Source of the DNA: Vulcanimicrobiota bacterium
GTDB taxonomy: Bacteria > Pseudomonadota > Gammaproteobacteria > Xanthomonadales > Rhodanobacteraceae
Reading direction: 5' to 3'
NCBI GenBank assembly: GCA_903970555.1
Contig: CAJCJD010000015.1
Location: forward strand, 1 to 33,449
DNA: 33,449 nt
A program made the translations under genes and the position numbers. The notes beneath the pieces are model-generated. The model did no database searches and was not told the DNA's origin. It saw nothing but the letters and a program-made list of their open reading frames with translations. Shown here piece by piece: positions 25,376 through 33,449 of this stretch. Within the stretch, counting starts at the first letter, position 1; every line of letters begins with the position of its first letter.

Positions 25376-26500
25376 TTAGCCAGCCACTTCCTCGTAAAGG
25401 GCCAACGCGGCGCGCTGCATATCGACCAGCCGGTAGCGTTGCAGCGGCGAAATGGGCGGTGCCACGCGCAGCAGTTCGGCGGCGCGTTCGACCAGACGCT
25501 CCTTGTCGCCCGGCGGCACGCGCCCGGCGGGATAGAGTTCAGCCAGCAGTTCGCCGACACCGCCGTGGGCATAGCCCAACACCGGACGGCATAGCGCGAG
25601 CGCTTCCACGACCGTGCGACCGAAGGCTTCCGGCTTGTTCGAAAGCTGCAGGACGAGTGCGGACATGGCGTAGATATCGCGCACATCTTCGCGGGACTCT
25701 GTCAGCACCACTTGTGAGCCGATGCCGCGCGCTTGGATCAGATCCTCCAGCTCGCGCACATAGGCTTCGCGACCGGGCTCGATCACGCCCAGCAGCAGCA
25801 AACGCGTTTCGATGCCGCGTTGCTTCAGTTCTGCCACCAGCTCGATCGCGTCGCGATGACCCTTGAGGCGTGTACCGCGGCCAGGCAGGGTGAGCAACGG
25901 CGCACCCGCGAGGTTGGGATATTCCGTAAAGAAGGCTTTTTGCCAGGCCTCGTCAGGCCGATGGCCGTACGGGAAGGCTTCTGGATCGATGCCGCGCGGG
26001 ATGATCCGGATGCGCGCCGTATCCAGGTTCTGGTAATGGCTAATGAGGTAATCGCGCACGGTCTGCGACACGACCACGATCCGTTCGCCACGCAGCATGA
26101 TGGAGCTGTAGCGCCCCGGCGAATTGAGGCCGTGCACGGTGGTCACAAAATGCGGTTTGGGCGACATGCCCTTCACCGCCCACCAGCCCATCCAGGCAGG
26201 TAGACGCGAACGGACATGCACGATGTCCGGCTTCAGTTCGCGCAGCAGACGTCGCAACCGACCCAGACGAGCCAGTGTGCCTAGCGACTTGCGACCGATA
26301 TCCAGGGTGATGTGCTCGCTGCCTTCGGCTTGCAGCTGGGTGGCCATGCGGCCGCCGGCAGAAATAACGACCGAACGATGGCCGGCTTGCACTAATGCCT
26401 GCCCCATCTCCAGCACCGAGCGCTCTGCTCCCCCTGCGCGCAGCGCAGGGATCAGCTGGACAACAGTCAGCGCCCTGGCCGGCGTGGCGGCAACAGACAT
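25376..26500 (-). CDS. Glycosyltransferase family 4 protein
   Basis: 374-residue GT-B enzyme. It starts LTVVQLIPALRAGGAERSVLEMGQAL, a typical GT4 N-terminus, with HVRSRLPAW and VTTVHGLNSPGRYS. The C-terminal donor domain has LPGRGTRLKGH and the EX7E site Glu291-Glu299 (EAFGRTVVEAL) followed by CRPVLGYAHGGVGE. The ATG at 26500 has GAGGG four bases upstream; 12 codons further upstream are open but lack a signal. It is the second gene of the leftward LPS run, between the zinc-finger protein and the ligase. It probably adds a core sugar; donor and linkage are unknown. Confidence 0.9.
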   Translation of the reverse strand: MSVAATPARALTVVQLIPALRAGGAERSVLEMGQALVQAGHRSVVISAGGRMATQLQAEGSEHITLDIGRKSLGTLARLGRLRRLLRELKPDIVHVRSRLPAWMGWWAVKGMSPKPHFVTTVHGLNSPGRYSSIMLRGERIVVVSQTVRDYLISHYQNLDTARIRIIPRGIDPEAFPYGHRPDEAWQKAFFTEYPNLAGAPLLTLPGRGTRLKGHRDAIELVAELKQRGIETRLLLLGVIEPGREAYVRELEDLIQARGIGSQVVLTESREDVRDIYAMSALVLQLSNKPEAFGRTVVEALALCRPVLGYAHGGVGELLAELYPAGRVPPGDKERLVERAAELLRVAPPISPLQRYRLVDMQRAALALYEEVAG

Positions 26501-26585
26501 GGTTCCCTCATTTGCAACTCTCATCCATAGAAGCAAGCACCAATCGTGCCGTCCAGCGCCTCAATGACCGGGCGATGACCAAGGC

Positions 26586-26792
26586 TCAATCGCGCAGCAC
26601 GTAACGTGCGCCGCAATAAGGACAAATGGACTCGCCACCGTCTTCGACGACGGGCAGATAGACCTTCGGATGGGAGTTCCACAGTGCCATGCCGGGCATC
26701 GGACAAGACAGCGGGAGGTCCGAACGCGTCACTTCATAACGATTTTCGGCATTCGCCAGGATTGGCGTCGCCGCGGCAGAGGAACCCGACAT
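26586..26792 (-). CDS. Small zinc-finger protein, zf-CHCC type
   Basis: 68-residue protein with SCPMPGMALWNSHPKVYLPV and a C-terminal CPYCGARY. One Cys, one His and two Cys make the zf-CHCC zinc site known from the mitochondrial complex I subunit NDUFS6 and from short bacterial proteins. The function of the bacterial members is not established. The ATG at 26792 has GGAG nine bases upstream; the ATG eight codons earlier lacks one. It precedes the leftward LPS genes by 85 bases and may be co-transcribed with them. Confidence 0.88.
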   Translation of the reverse strand: MSGSSAAATPILANAENRYEVTRSDLPLSCPMPGMALWNSHPKVYLPVVEDGGESICPYCGARYVLRD

Positions 26793-26858
26793 GGGGTATT
26801 GCTCCGGGTAGGACATGGGACTGGCAATGTTAGCAGGCCGGCGCCCGGTGCGCCCTGC

Positions 26859-26889
26859 TCCCTCTCCCCACATGTTCAGGGGAGAGGGA
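26859..26889. repeat. CCCTCTCC-type intergenic palindrome
   Basis: An 11-bp perfect stem TCCCTCTCCCC / GGGGAGAGGGA with a 9-base loop lies between yceI and the zinc-finger gene. It has no T-run on either strand. Palindromes of this CCCTCTCC/GGAGAGGG type are scattered between genes in many xanthomonads and pseudomonads, so it is probably an interspersed repeat that may also end or protect the yceI message. Confidence 0.6.
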
Positions 26890-26903
26890 CATGCAAAGCA
26901 GAC

Positions 26904-27497
26904 TTACTGCGCAGCGCCAGCCTTCGGCACTTCCGCTTCGGTGGTGATGTCGAGCTTGATCTCATCGCTCACCTTCGGCACGTACGCGCCAAGGCCGAAG
27001 TCCGAACGCTTGAGCGTACCCGTCGCGTTGAAACCGATCGCCGGCTGGCCGGTCATCGGATGCGCGCCGCTCTTGTTGAGCGTGGCGTTCAGCACCACCG
27101 GCTTGGTGACACCGTGCACGGTCAGGTCACCGGTCACCTTGTAGTGGTTGCCGCCCAGCGACTGCACGCTGGTGCTCTTGAAGGTCACGGTGGGGAATTT
27201 GCCGGCATCGAAGAAGTCCGGCTCCTTCAGGTGATTGTCCAGCGCCGGCACGTGCGTGTCCAGGTTGGCCAACGGCATGGTCACTTCCACCGAGGACTTG
27301 GACGGGTTCTGCTGGTCGAACACCAGCGTGCCATCGGAGATACCGAAGTTGGCCGTGGGATTGGAGAAGCCGAAGTGGCTCCAGCTGAACAACACCATGG
27401 TGTGGCCGGGGTCGAGCTTGTAGGTCACCGGGGCGGCCTGGGCCGACATCGCCGCGCCCAGCAAGCCGGCCAGCATCACGTAACGAAGAGTGCGCAT
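26904..27497 (-). CDS. YceI family periplasmic lipid-binding protein
   Basis: 197-residue exported protein. Residues 1-22 are a signal peptide ending AQA-A. The mature part shows the YceI lipocalin-like barrel: YKLDPGHTMVLFSWSHFGFS, FDAGKFPTVTFKS, VTGDLTVHGVTKPVVL and RSDFGLGAYVPKVSDEIKL. Relatives bind polyisoprenoid or amide lipids in the periplasm and respond to base or osmotic stress. The ATG at 27497 has GGAG six bases upstream. It stands alone, with no cytochrome b561 gene beside it as in some species. Confidence 0.94.
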   Translation of the reverse strand: MRTLRYVMLAGLLGAAMSAQAAPVTYKLDPGHTMVLFSWSHFGFSNPTANFGISDGTLVFDQQNPSKSSVEVTMPLANLDTHVPALDNHLKEPDFFDAGKFPTVTFKSTSVQSLGGNHYKVTGDLTVHGVTKPVVLNATLNKSGAHPMTGQPAIGFNATGTLKRSDFGLGAYVPKVSDEIKLDITTEAEVPKAGAAQ

Positions 27498-27606
27498 GTG
27501 TATCTCCTGCCTCAATCAGTTAGGGGGAAAGCGGCGTTCGCGACGCCTATTCAAATACCATCGAAAGCAAAACGTCCAGCGTGCGTGCAGCACGCCAACG
27601 CCTGAC

Positions 27607-28200
27607 TTACTCCACGCGGCACGCCTCGTCGAACGACAGACGTGGGCTGCGCGCATACAAATCACGGCTGGCATCGCCGTAGCCGATGTTGATCAGGAAG
27701 TTCGACTTGATCGGGGTACCGGCGAAGAACGCCTCATCCAAGCCCGCATTGTCGAAACCGGACATCGGACCGCAGTCCAGTCCGAGAGAACGCGCAGCCA
27801 TGATGACGTAGGCACCTTGCAGGGTAGCGTTGCGGAAAGCCGTGAGGTCAGCCACTTGCTGGTTGCCCGCAAACCAGCTGCGCGCATCGGCATGGGGGAA
27901 CAACTGCGGCAGCTTGTCGTAAAACGTGTGATCGTTGGCGATGATCGCCGTTACCGGCGCTGCGAGGGTCTTGGCGCGATTGCCTTCGGAAAGGAACGGC
28001 TTGAGCTTTTCCTTGGCCGCCTTGGACTTCACGAACACCACCCGCATCGGCGAGCTATTGGCACTGGTCGGGCCGAACTTCGCCAGGTCGTACAGCGCGT
28101 GCAACTGTTCGTCGGTCACTTCTTTGGGCAGGAAAGCGTTATAGGTGCGGGCTTCGCGGAATAATTGATCCAGCGCCGCGTCGGTAAGCTTCTCGCTCAT
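27607..28200 (-). CDS. Nitroreductase family protein, RutE-like (malonic semialdehyde reductase)
   Basis: 197-residue FMN-dependent flavoprotein, nearly the length of E. coli RutE (196). Family blocks are [59 protein letters not shown] and the C-terminal NIGYGD with [10 protein letters not shown]. RutE reduces malonic semialdehyde to 3-hydroxypropionate in uracil breakdown; no other rut genes are present, so a general NADPH-dependent aldehyde or quinone reductase role is equally possible. The ATG at 28200 has GAGG upstream. It is divergent from the ELM1-family gene, with 125 bp between the starts. Confidence 0.9.
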   Translation of the reverse strand: MSEKLTDAALDQLFREARTYNAFLPKEVTDEQLHALYDLAKFGPTSANSSPMRVVFVKSKAAKEKLKPFLSEGNRAKTLAAPVTAIIANDHTFYDKLPQLFPHADARSWFAGNQQVADLTAFRNATLQGAYVIMAARSLGLDCGPMSGFDNAGLDEAFFAGTPIKSNFLINIGYGDASRDLYARSPRLSFDEACRVE

Positions 28201-28325
28201 ATGGGTATCCTCTGACATGTGGACGCGCCTTTTCGCGGCGCAACAGACCAACAGTGTAGGGGCAAGCCGGATATCCCACGAGTGAACAAGGCGAAACGAA
28301 CTGTGCAGAATCCGACGACAATCCC

Positions 28326-29306
28326 ATGACCGCGACCGCATTGCTGGGGGAATGCTGGGCGATCACGGACCATGCCGCCGGAAACCAGCGCCAGGCGCTG
28401 TCGCTGGCCGCTCGGCTGGGAATGCCGGTTCGGCATCTTGTGGTCTCGCCGCGGCCGCCGTGGTCGTGGCTGTCGCCGAGAATCGTCTTGGGAGGGCGCT
28501 TCGCGCTACCCAGGGCGCAACGCATGGCCTTCGCACCGCCCTGGCCGGCCGTAGCCATCGGATGCGGCCGTAGCGCCGCACTTTTTACCCGGATGCTGCG
28601 GGGGGTTGCAAACGGTCGCTGCCATACGGTGCAGATCCTCGATCCGCGCATCGATCCCACGCATTGGGACACGGTGATCGCTCCACGCCACGATCATTTG
28701 ACCGGCGCCAACGTGCTGCAGCTTCTGGGCTCGCTCAATCCGGTCGACGATGCGTGGCTGGAAGACGGCCGCGAAGCGTGGCCGACATTGGGCGACCTGC
28801 CGGGCCCGCACGTGGGCGTCTTGCTCGGCGGTCCGCGCACGGGCATTCGCATCAATGAGGATTACGCCCAACAACTGGCCGATCGGCTGCTCGCTCGCCA
28901 ACACAAGGAAGGCGGAAGCGTGATGGTGCTGGCATCGCGCCGAACGCCTGCCGCGGTGATAGCCGTGTTTCGCCGTCGGATGCACGGCATTCCTGGCCTG
29001 ATCTGGGCCAGCCCGAGCGACGGCAGCAATCCTTATCCCGGCGTTCTTGGCTGGGCCGATCGCCTGGTCGTGACGCCCGATTCGGTCAATATGCTCAGCG
29101 AAGCCTGCGCCGTGGGTTGCGCTGTGCAGACGTGGGCGCCAGCACGCCTGCCATCCAAAATCGCATATTTCCATCAAAGCTTGCGCGACGCGGGCTTGCT
29201 GCACGATCTGGATAACGAGCCTGCATTGCCACAGCCACCGTTACGCGAAACCGAGGCGATCGCCGAGGCGTTGCGTCAGCGCATCGTCGCCGCGCAAGAC
29301 GCTTAG
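28326..29306 (+). CDS. ELM1/GtrOC1 family protein (PF06258-type)
   Basis: 326-residue protein of the bacterial family related to plant mitochondrial fission protein ELM1. Recognisable parts are [19 protein letters not shown] at the start, [45 protein letters not shown] and a C-terminal [14 protein letters not shown]. The fold resembles GT-B glycosyltransferases, and bacterial members often sit near LPS genes, as here; a role in the envelope is inferred, the reaction is unknown. No signal peptide is seen. Its stop codon overlaps the stop of glnE by 4 bases (29303-29306). Confidence 0.88.
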   Translation: MTATALLGECWAITDHAAGNQRQALSLAARLGMPVRHLVVSPRPPWSWLSPRIVLGGRFALPRAQRMAFAPPWPAVAIGCGRSAALFTRMLRGVANGRCHTVQILDPRIDPTHWDTVIAPRHDHLTGANVLQLLGSLNPVDDAWLEDGREAWPTLGDLPGPHVGVLLGGPRTGIRINEDYAQQLADRLLARQHKEGGSVMVLASRRTPAAVIAVFRRRMHGIPGLIWASPSDGSNPYPGVLGWADRLVVTPDSVNMLSEACAVGCAVQTWAPARLPSKIAYFHQSLRDAGLLHDLDNEPALPQPPLRETEAIAEALRQRIVAAQDA

Positions 29307-32155
29307 AAATCGAAGCCCAAAGCGTGCGTCACGACACGCACGTCGTTACACAAGGCATCCAGCTCCGCATCACGCAACGCAATACGCGAACGCAGATCGA
29401 GCGTGCACAACAGCGCACGACGTAGCAGCTCGGCATGGGCACGACTGAAACAATTCGCCTGCGCGGTATCGAGCAATCCCGCGTCGCGGCAGCTTTCGAT
29501 CAAACCGGCGTTGGCCGTAACGCCCAACAAGGCAGGCGAATGTGCCGCGTGGGCCAGCACCAACCCTTGCAATGCGAATTCAATATCGAGCAAGCCGCCA
29601 TGACCTTGTTTGAGATCGATCTGCGCGGCATTCGAACGATCACGCTCGGCACGCCAACGTTGCCGCATGCTGCTGACTTCGGCGAGCACCGCGCCGCGAT
29701 CGCGCGGCACTGCAAGCGTGCGGCGACGGACGTCGGCTAGCTCTGCATTCAACGTCGCATCGCCGGCCACCGGCCTGGCGCGTAGCAACGCCTGGTGCTC
29801 CCACGTCCAGGCGCGGCTTTCCTGATACGCCACGAACGCTTCCAGGCTACCCACAAGCAATCCTTTGGAGCCATCCGGCCGCAGGCGTGTATCCACCTCG
29901 TACAAACGGCCCGCTCGGGTAAGCACGGTCAACCAATTCATCACGCGCTGCGTCAGTCGCTGATACCAACGTGAGCCATCCAACGGGCGCGGCCCATCGC
30001 TCATCGCCTGTGCGCGCTGTCCGTCGAAGATGAACACTAAATCCAGATCGGACGCGAAACCGAGTTCCTCGCCGCCGAGACTGCCGTAGCCAAGAATCGA
30101 AAATCCCGAACCGTGACCCGGAAGGCGGCCATGTTGTGCGACGACTTCACGCTCAGCCAATGCAGCAACTGCGTTGACGACCGATTCGGCTAACGCCGCC
30201 AACCGGCGCGCAGTCGCCACTGCGTCGGCGCGGCCATCGTTGAAAGCCAAGCCCAAACGGAACGCGATACTCGATTTGAATTCGTTGATTCGCTCCAGCT
30301 CCGCCTCTGCCTCGCGCTCGTCCAACGTGGTGAGCACGTGCGTAATCTCGGCGCTGATATCGGCACGTTTAAGTGGCAGCTGATCGATGCGCGGATCGAG
30401 TACGTCATCGAGCAACAAAGGTTGCGCGATAACGCGTTCCGCGAGGAAGGCGCTGTCCGCAAACAGTTGTGCAAGACGCCTTCGCGCCGCGGGTTGCTCT
30501 TCAAGCAATGCGAGATAGGAAGGACGACGCGCCACCGTCTGCACTAATCGGCACAAGCGCAGCAGACACGGCACCGGCGCCGCCGTGGTGCGCGCGACGG
30601 CAAGCAATTGCGGCATCACGTGATCGAGCTGTTCGCGCGCACGCGCCGACATCGCGCGCAACTGTGCCGCTTGCGGCAATTTAAGCAACGCTTCGGCCGC
30701 TTCCGCACCGGGCACGAAGCCGGAGGCTTCGAGCAAGCTGGCGTCGAGCGACTCATCGCAGGCGCGCTGCCACAGAATCGCGTCAGCTGCGGGCACGCTC
30801 GCCTTGGAACCGCCTTCGGGCATCAGTACGGCCGCAAATTCAGCGGCTACGATCTCACGATGTTTTGCGAGCTCTTCGGCCAGCGGCTCCCAGGCGGGAT
30901 AATCGAGGCCTAGCGCCAAACGCTCGCGTGTCAGCGCGTCCTCGGGCAAATCGTGCGTCTGCGCATCGCGCAGCATCTGCACGCGATTTTCCAGACGCCG
31001 CAGAAATACATATGCCTCGCGCAAGGCACGTGCGCGTGCTGCGGGAATGTGCCCGCGCGCCTCGCAAGCAGTCAGCGCTGGCAATAGGCCACGCACACGC
31101 AGGCTTGGCTCGCGACCGCCGCGAATCAGCTGCACAAGTTGCACGATGAATTCGATCTCGCGAATGCCGCCAGGGCCAAGCTTGAGGTTATCGGCGAGAT
31201 CCTTGCGCGCCACTTCCGCATCGATCAACGACTTCATTTCGCGCAAGCCGGCAAAGGCCGTGTAATCGAGGTATTTGCGATAAACGAAGGGCCGCAACAT
31301 CTCCTGCAATTGCTTGCCTTCGCTACGATCGCCAGCCACCGTGCGCGCCTTGATCCAGGCGTAACGTTCCCAGTCGCGACCTTCGCGCTGGTAATACTGC
31401 TCCATCGCGCTGAACGGCAACGCGAGCCGGCCGGCATTGCCGAAGGGGCGCAAGCGCAGATCCACGCGCGCGCAGATCCCGTCCGTCGTGGGCTCGTGGA
31501 GCAAACGCACCAGCTGCCGCCCCATGCGCACGAAATATTCGCTGTTATCCAGCGTGCGTGCGCCGTCGCTTTCGCCGCCGTGCGGATAAGCCAGCACGAG
31601 GTCGATATCGGAAGAGAAATTCAGCTCGCTGCCGCCTAGCTTGCCGAAGCCGATCACCACCAGACGCTGCAAACTGCCGTCGCTGCCTCGCGCATGACCA
31701 TAGCGTTGGGCGAGCATGCGTTCGGACCAATCCAGAGCACGTCCTAGCAGCGCCTCGTACAACACGCTCGTCGCGGAAAGAATCTCCGGCAATTCATCCA
31801 GACCATTGACGTCGCGAAACACCAGACGCAAGGCCTCTGCATGCCGAAACCGGCGCAGTGCCGTCATACAAGTCGCTTCGTCGGTATCGAGCTTCAACGC
31901 ATCGATGCGTGCAGCGGCGTCGCTGCCCGAGCGCAGACGCTCCAATCCCTGCGGTGACAAAAGCTGCGGCTGGCTACGCCATGTTTCAAAAGCAAAATCG
32001 CTAGCCAGCAGTGTGCGGCGAATGCGTTCGGCCACGCCCGCATCATCGTGCAAGGGAACGCCCGCCGCGCGGCAACGGGCAACCAGCTGCGCGTAGCGAT
32101 CATCGATCAGGGCACGCAGCGCGGGGGATTCGAGCGAAGGTGATGCAACGGTCAT
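29303..32155 (-). CDS. glnE: Bifunctional glutamine synthetase adenylyltransferase/adenylyl-removing enzyme
   Basis: 950-residue cytoplasmic enzyme that adds AMP to glutamine synthetase or removes it by phosphorolysis, according to PII protein and glutamine. There are two nucleotidyltransferase domains: an N-terminal GFGKLGGSELNFSSDIDL with Asp183 and Asp185 (removal), and a C-terminal GYGSLGGEELGFASDLDL with Asp703 and Asp705 (addition). E. coli GlnE (946) has them at 173/175 and 701/703. The middle and C-terminal helical parts include KLGPGGIREIEFIVQ and DLKQGHGGLLDIEF. The ATG at 32155 gives the expected length. It is a single gene here; glnA is not in the window. Confidence 0.97.
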   Translation of the reverse strand: MTVASPSLESPALRALIDDRYAQLVARCRAAGVPLHDDAGVAERIRRTLLASDFAFETWRSQPQLLSPQGLERLRSGSDAAARIDALKLDTDEATCMTALRRFRHAEALRLVFRDVNGLDELPEILSATSVLYEALLGRALDWSERMLAQRYGHARGSDGSLQRLVVIGFGKLGGSELNFSSDIDLVLAYPHGGESDGARTLDNSEYFVRMGRQLVRLLHEPTTDGICARVDLRLRPFGNAGRLALPFSAMEQYYQREGRDWERYAWIKARTVAGDRSEGKQLQEMLRPFVYRKYLDYTAFAGLREMKSLIDAEVARKDLADNLKLGPGGIREIEFIVQLVQLIRGGREPSLRVRGLLPALTACEARGHIPAARARALREAYVFLRRLENRVQMLRDAQTHDLPEDALTRERLALGLDYPAWEPLAEELAKHREIVAAEFAAVLMPEGGSKASVPAADAILWQRACDESLDASLLEASGFVPGAEAAEALLKLPQAAQLRAMSARAREQLDHVMPQLLAVARTTAAPVPCLLRLCRLVQTVARRPSYLALLEEQPAARRRLAQLFADSAFLAERVIAQPLLLDDVLDPRIDQLPLKRADISAEITHVLTTLDEREAEAELERINEFKSSIAFRLGLAFNDGRADAVATARRLAALAESVVNAVAALAEREVVAQHGRLPGHGSGFSILGYGSLGGEELGFASDLDLVFIFDGQRAQAMSDGPRPLDGSRWYQRLTQRVMNWLTVLTRAGRLYEVDTRLRPDGSKGLLVGSLEAFVAYQESRAWTWEHQALLRARPVAGDATLNAELADVRRRTLAVPRDRGAVLAEVSSMRQRWRAERDRSNAAQIDLKQGHGGLLDIEFALQGLVLAHAAHSPALLGVTANAGLIESCRDAGLLDTAQANCFSRAHAELLRRALLCTLDLRSRIALRDAELDALCNDVRVVTHALGFDF

Positions 32156-32273
32156 GGGCGCATTATGACCGCATCCTTAGCCGTTGCCGACGAACCCTCT
32201 CGGGCTTGCACGTCAGCACGCCATCAAGGCTGCCACCGTCGCCACGCAGCGAATGGAATGACGAACTAGATGA

Positions 32274-33281
32274 TTAGGCGGCGCGAGTCGCTACGCGGCG
32301 AACGCCACGATGCTGCAGTTCGCCCCACAGCGGCGGCGTGGGCCAATGGGCTTCGGCGTGCCCAGCCACCACGCGTCGCAGCTCAGCTTCGTCAATTTGC
32401 GGTGCCACCAGCCGTGCCAGCTGCGCTACGTAACTGCGCAGCACGTGATCGCGGCGCAACACCAGCCAGCTGGTGCATACAGGGAGCAAGTCATCAATAT
32501 CGAGCGTAACCAGCTCGCGCGCGTCGATCGCGCCGATAGCCATCTCGGCCAGAATGCCAACGCCTAGACCAGCGAGCACATAGGTCTTGATCAAATCGGC
32601 ATCGGCAGAAGTGCAAGCGATACGCGGCGTGAGTTCGGCCGCCGTGAAGGCGCGACGCAACGACGATTCCGCCTGCAGGGAGGATTCGTAACTGACCAGC
32701 GGATATTCGGCCAGATCCTGGATGCGCAGCGGACGCCCCAGCTTCGCCAGCGGATGACCGTGCGGAACCACCGCGCGGCGATACCAGCGGAATAACGGCA
32801 CCGCGATGCCACCCTCTGGCGCCTGACCGCTGGTGCTGACGATAACCAGGTCGACTTCACCGCTTTCAAACAGGCCGATGATGCGACCCTCGCCCTGCGG
32901 GCGAATATGCACGCCCAGCTCGGGGTATTGCTGCTTCAGCTTGGCAATGGCCTCGGGCAACACAAAACGTGCCTGGGTATGCGTGGTGGCCAGCGAGAGC
33001 TCGCCGTGGGCCTCCTCGCGCAGGTTGGCTGCCAGCGCACGAATGTTGCGCGCCTCGTGCAGGATGCTGCGCGCGCGCTCCAACACCTGCCCGCCTGCCG
33101 GCGTGATGGCATCCAGACTCTTGCCGCGGCGGGTAAATACCTGAAAACCCAACTCGCCTTCGAGCTGCTTGAGCTGCTTGCTGATGCCGGACTGGGTGGC
33201 GTGGACGTTGTCGGCGGCCAGGGTGATGTTAAGGCCGGCGTCGGCAATGGCGACGATGTAACGGAGTTGCGTAAGGGTCAT
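32274..33281 (-). CDS. cysB: CysB-like LysR regulator of sulfur assimilation
   Basis: 335-residue LysR-type activator. The N-terminus LTQLRYIVAIADAGLNITLAA with HATQSGISKQLKQLE and FTRRGKSL is typical of CysB/Cbl, as is TTHTQARFVLP in the effector domain, which binds acetylserine or sulfate/thiosulfate-type signals. It should activate sulfate uptake and reduction genes when cysteine is low. The ATG at 33281 has GGAG eight bases upstream; 25 further codons are open but start in poor context. The C-terminal 25 residues extend past E. coli CysB (324). Its targets probably lie right of the window. Confidence 0.9.
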   Translation of the reverse strand: MTLTQLRYIVAIADAGLNITLAADNVHATQSGISKQLKQLEGELGFQVFTRRGKSLDAITPAGGQVLERARSILHEARNIRALAANLREEAHGELSLATTHTQARFVLPEAIAKLKQQYPELGVHIRPQGEGRIIGLFESGEVDLVIVSTSGQAPEGGIAVPLFRWYRRAVVPHGHPLAKLGRPLRIQDLAEYPLVSYESSLQAESSLRRAFTAAELTPRIACTSADADLIKTYVLAGLGVGILAEMAIGAIDARELVTLDIDDLLPVCTSWLVLRRDHVLRSYVAQLARLVAPQIDEAELRRVVAGHAEAHWPTPPLWGELQHRGVRRVATRAA

Positions 33282-33449
33282 GAGATCGGCTCCAGGATGG
33301 GTTGCGTGCAGGGCTGTGCGTTGCGCGTGACGCAGCACATACAGCTCACGAACCACCCTGGACGGCGTTTCATCATGGTCTCCACATCGGCCCTATACCA
33401 ACTGTCGATCGACATTAACACAGCGTTATTTGGACGTCTATACATCTAT
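33282..33449. promoter_or_regulatory. Region upstream of cysB at the window end
   Basis: No gene is seen in these 168 bases. The last 40 are AT-rich for this DNA and include the dyad TAAC-ACAGC-GTTA and a TATACAT stretch. They may be a promoter or CysB site for a rightward gene beyond the edge, but the context is cut off. Confidence 0.3.

Overview
The window comes from a GC-rich gammaproteobacterium. It is most likely a member of the Xanthomonadales/Lysobacterales, near Rhodanobacter, Dyella or Luteibacter. This rests on the pcm-like/tolC/waaA neighbourhood, a K+-independent type membrane pyrophosphatase, E. coli-like GlnE and CysB, and the codon style; it is inference, because no search could be run. 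The content is chromosomal and housekeeping. I see no tRNA, rRNA, insertion sequence, prophage or CRISPR array.

Bases 1-4984 hold the 3' end of hppA (proton-pumping membrane pyrophosphatase), a secreted prolyl-oligopeptidase-family peptidase, a 2-oxoglutarate/Fe(II) prolyl-4-hydroxylase-like enzyme and a small four-helix membrane protein. Bases 4985-7726 hold a MocR-type regulator flanked by two unusual intergenic regions, then soluble pyrophosphatase ppa with a strong terminator. The two pyrophosphatases give the cell both an energy-conserving and a dissipative way to remove PPi.

Bases 7743-13562 are accessory-metabolism modules: a LysR regulator divergent from an MFS exporter and followed by a quinone-reductase-like MDR dehydrogenase, a non-haem ferritin-like protein, a DUF3224 protein divergent from an AraC regulator, and a possible tiny membrane protein. 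Bases 13580-16773 hold thiC behind a TPP riboswitch, a TetR regulator and a possible divergent small protein.

Bases 16937-26792 are mainly envelope genes: a PIMT-like methyltransferase with tolC, then lipid A/LPS genes. These are waaA, an LpxL-family acyltransferase, a cytoplasmic deacetylase coupled to a GT4 glycosyltransferase, a WaaE-like GT2, a WaaL/Wzy-type ligase, a second GT4 and a zf-CHCC zinc-finger protein. The two arms of this cluster converge and share their last bases. Bases 26904-33449 hold yceI, a RutE-like nitroreductase, an ELM1-family protein, glnE and cysB.

The strongest oddities are three. First, an in-frame 117-bp tandem duplication in hppA repeats a whole helix plus the DNAGGIAEM motif, with almost only synonymous differences. 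Second, a pair of related ~185-190 bp intergenic modules lies on either side of mocR; each has the same two direct repeats spaced 24 bp apart, and about 105 bp to their left a leftward-pointing terminator-like hairpin with C-rich sequence. Third, the thiC leader carries a series of four alternately complementary segments between the TPP aptamer and the start codon.
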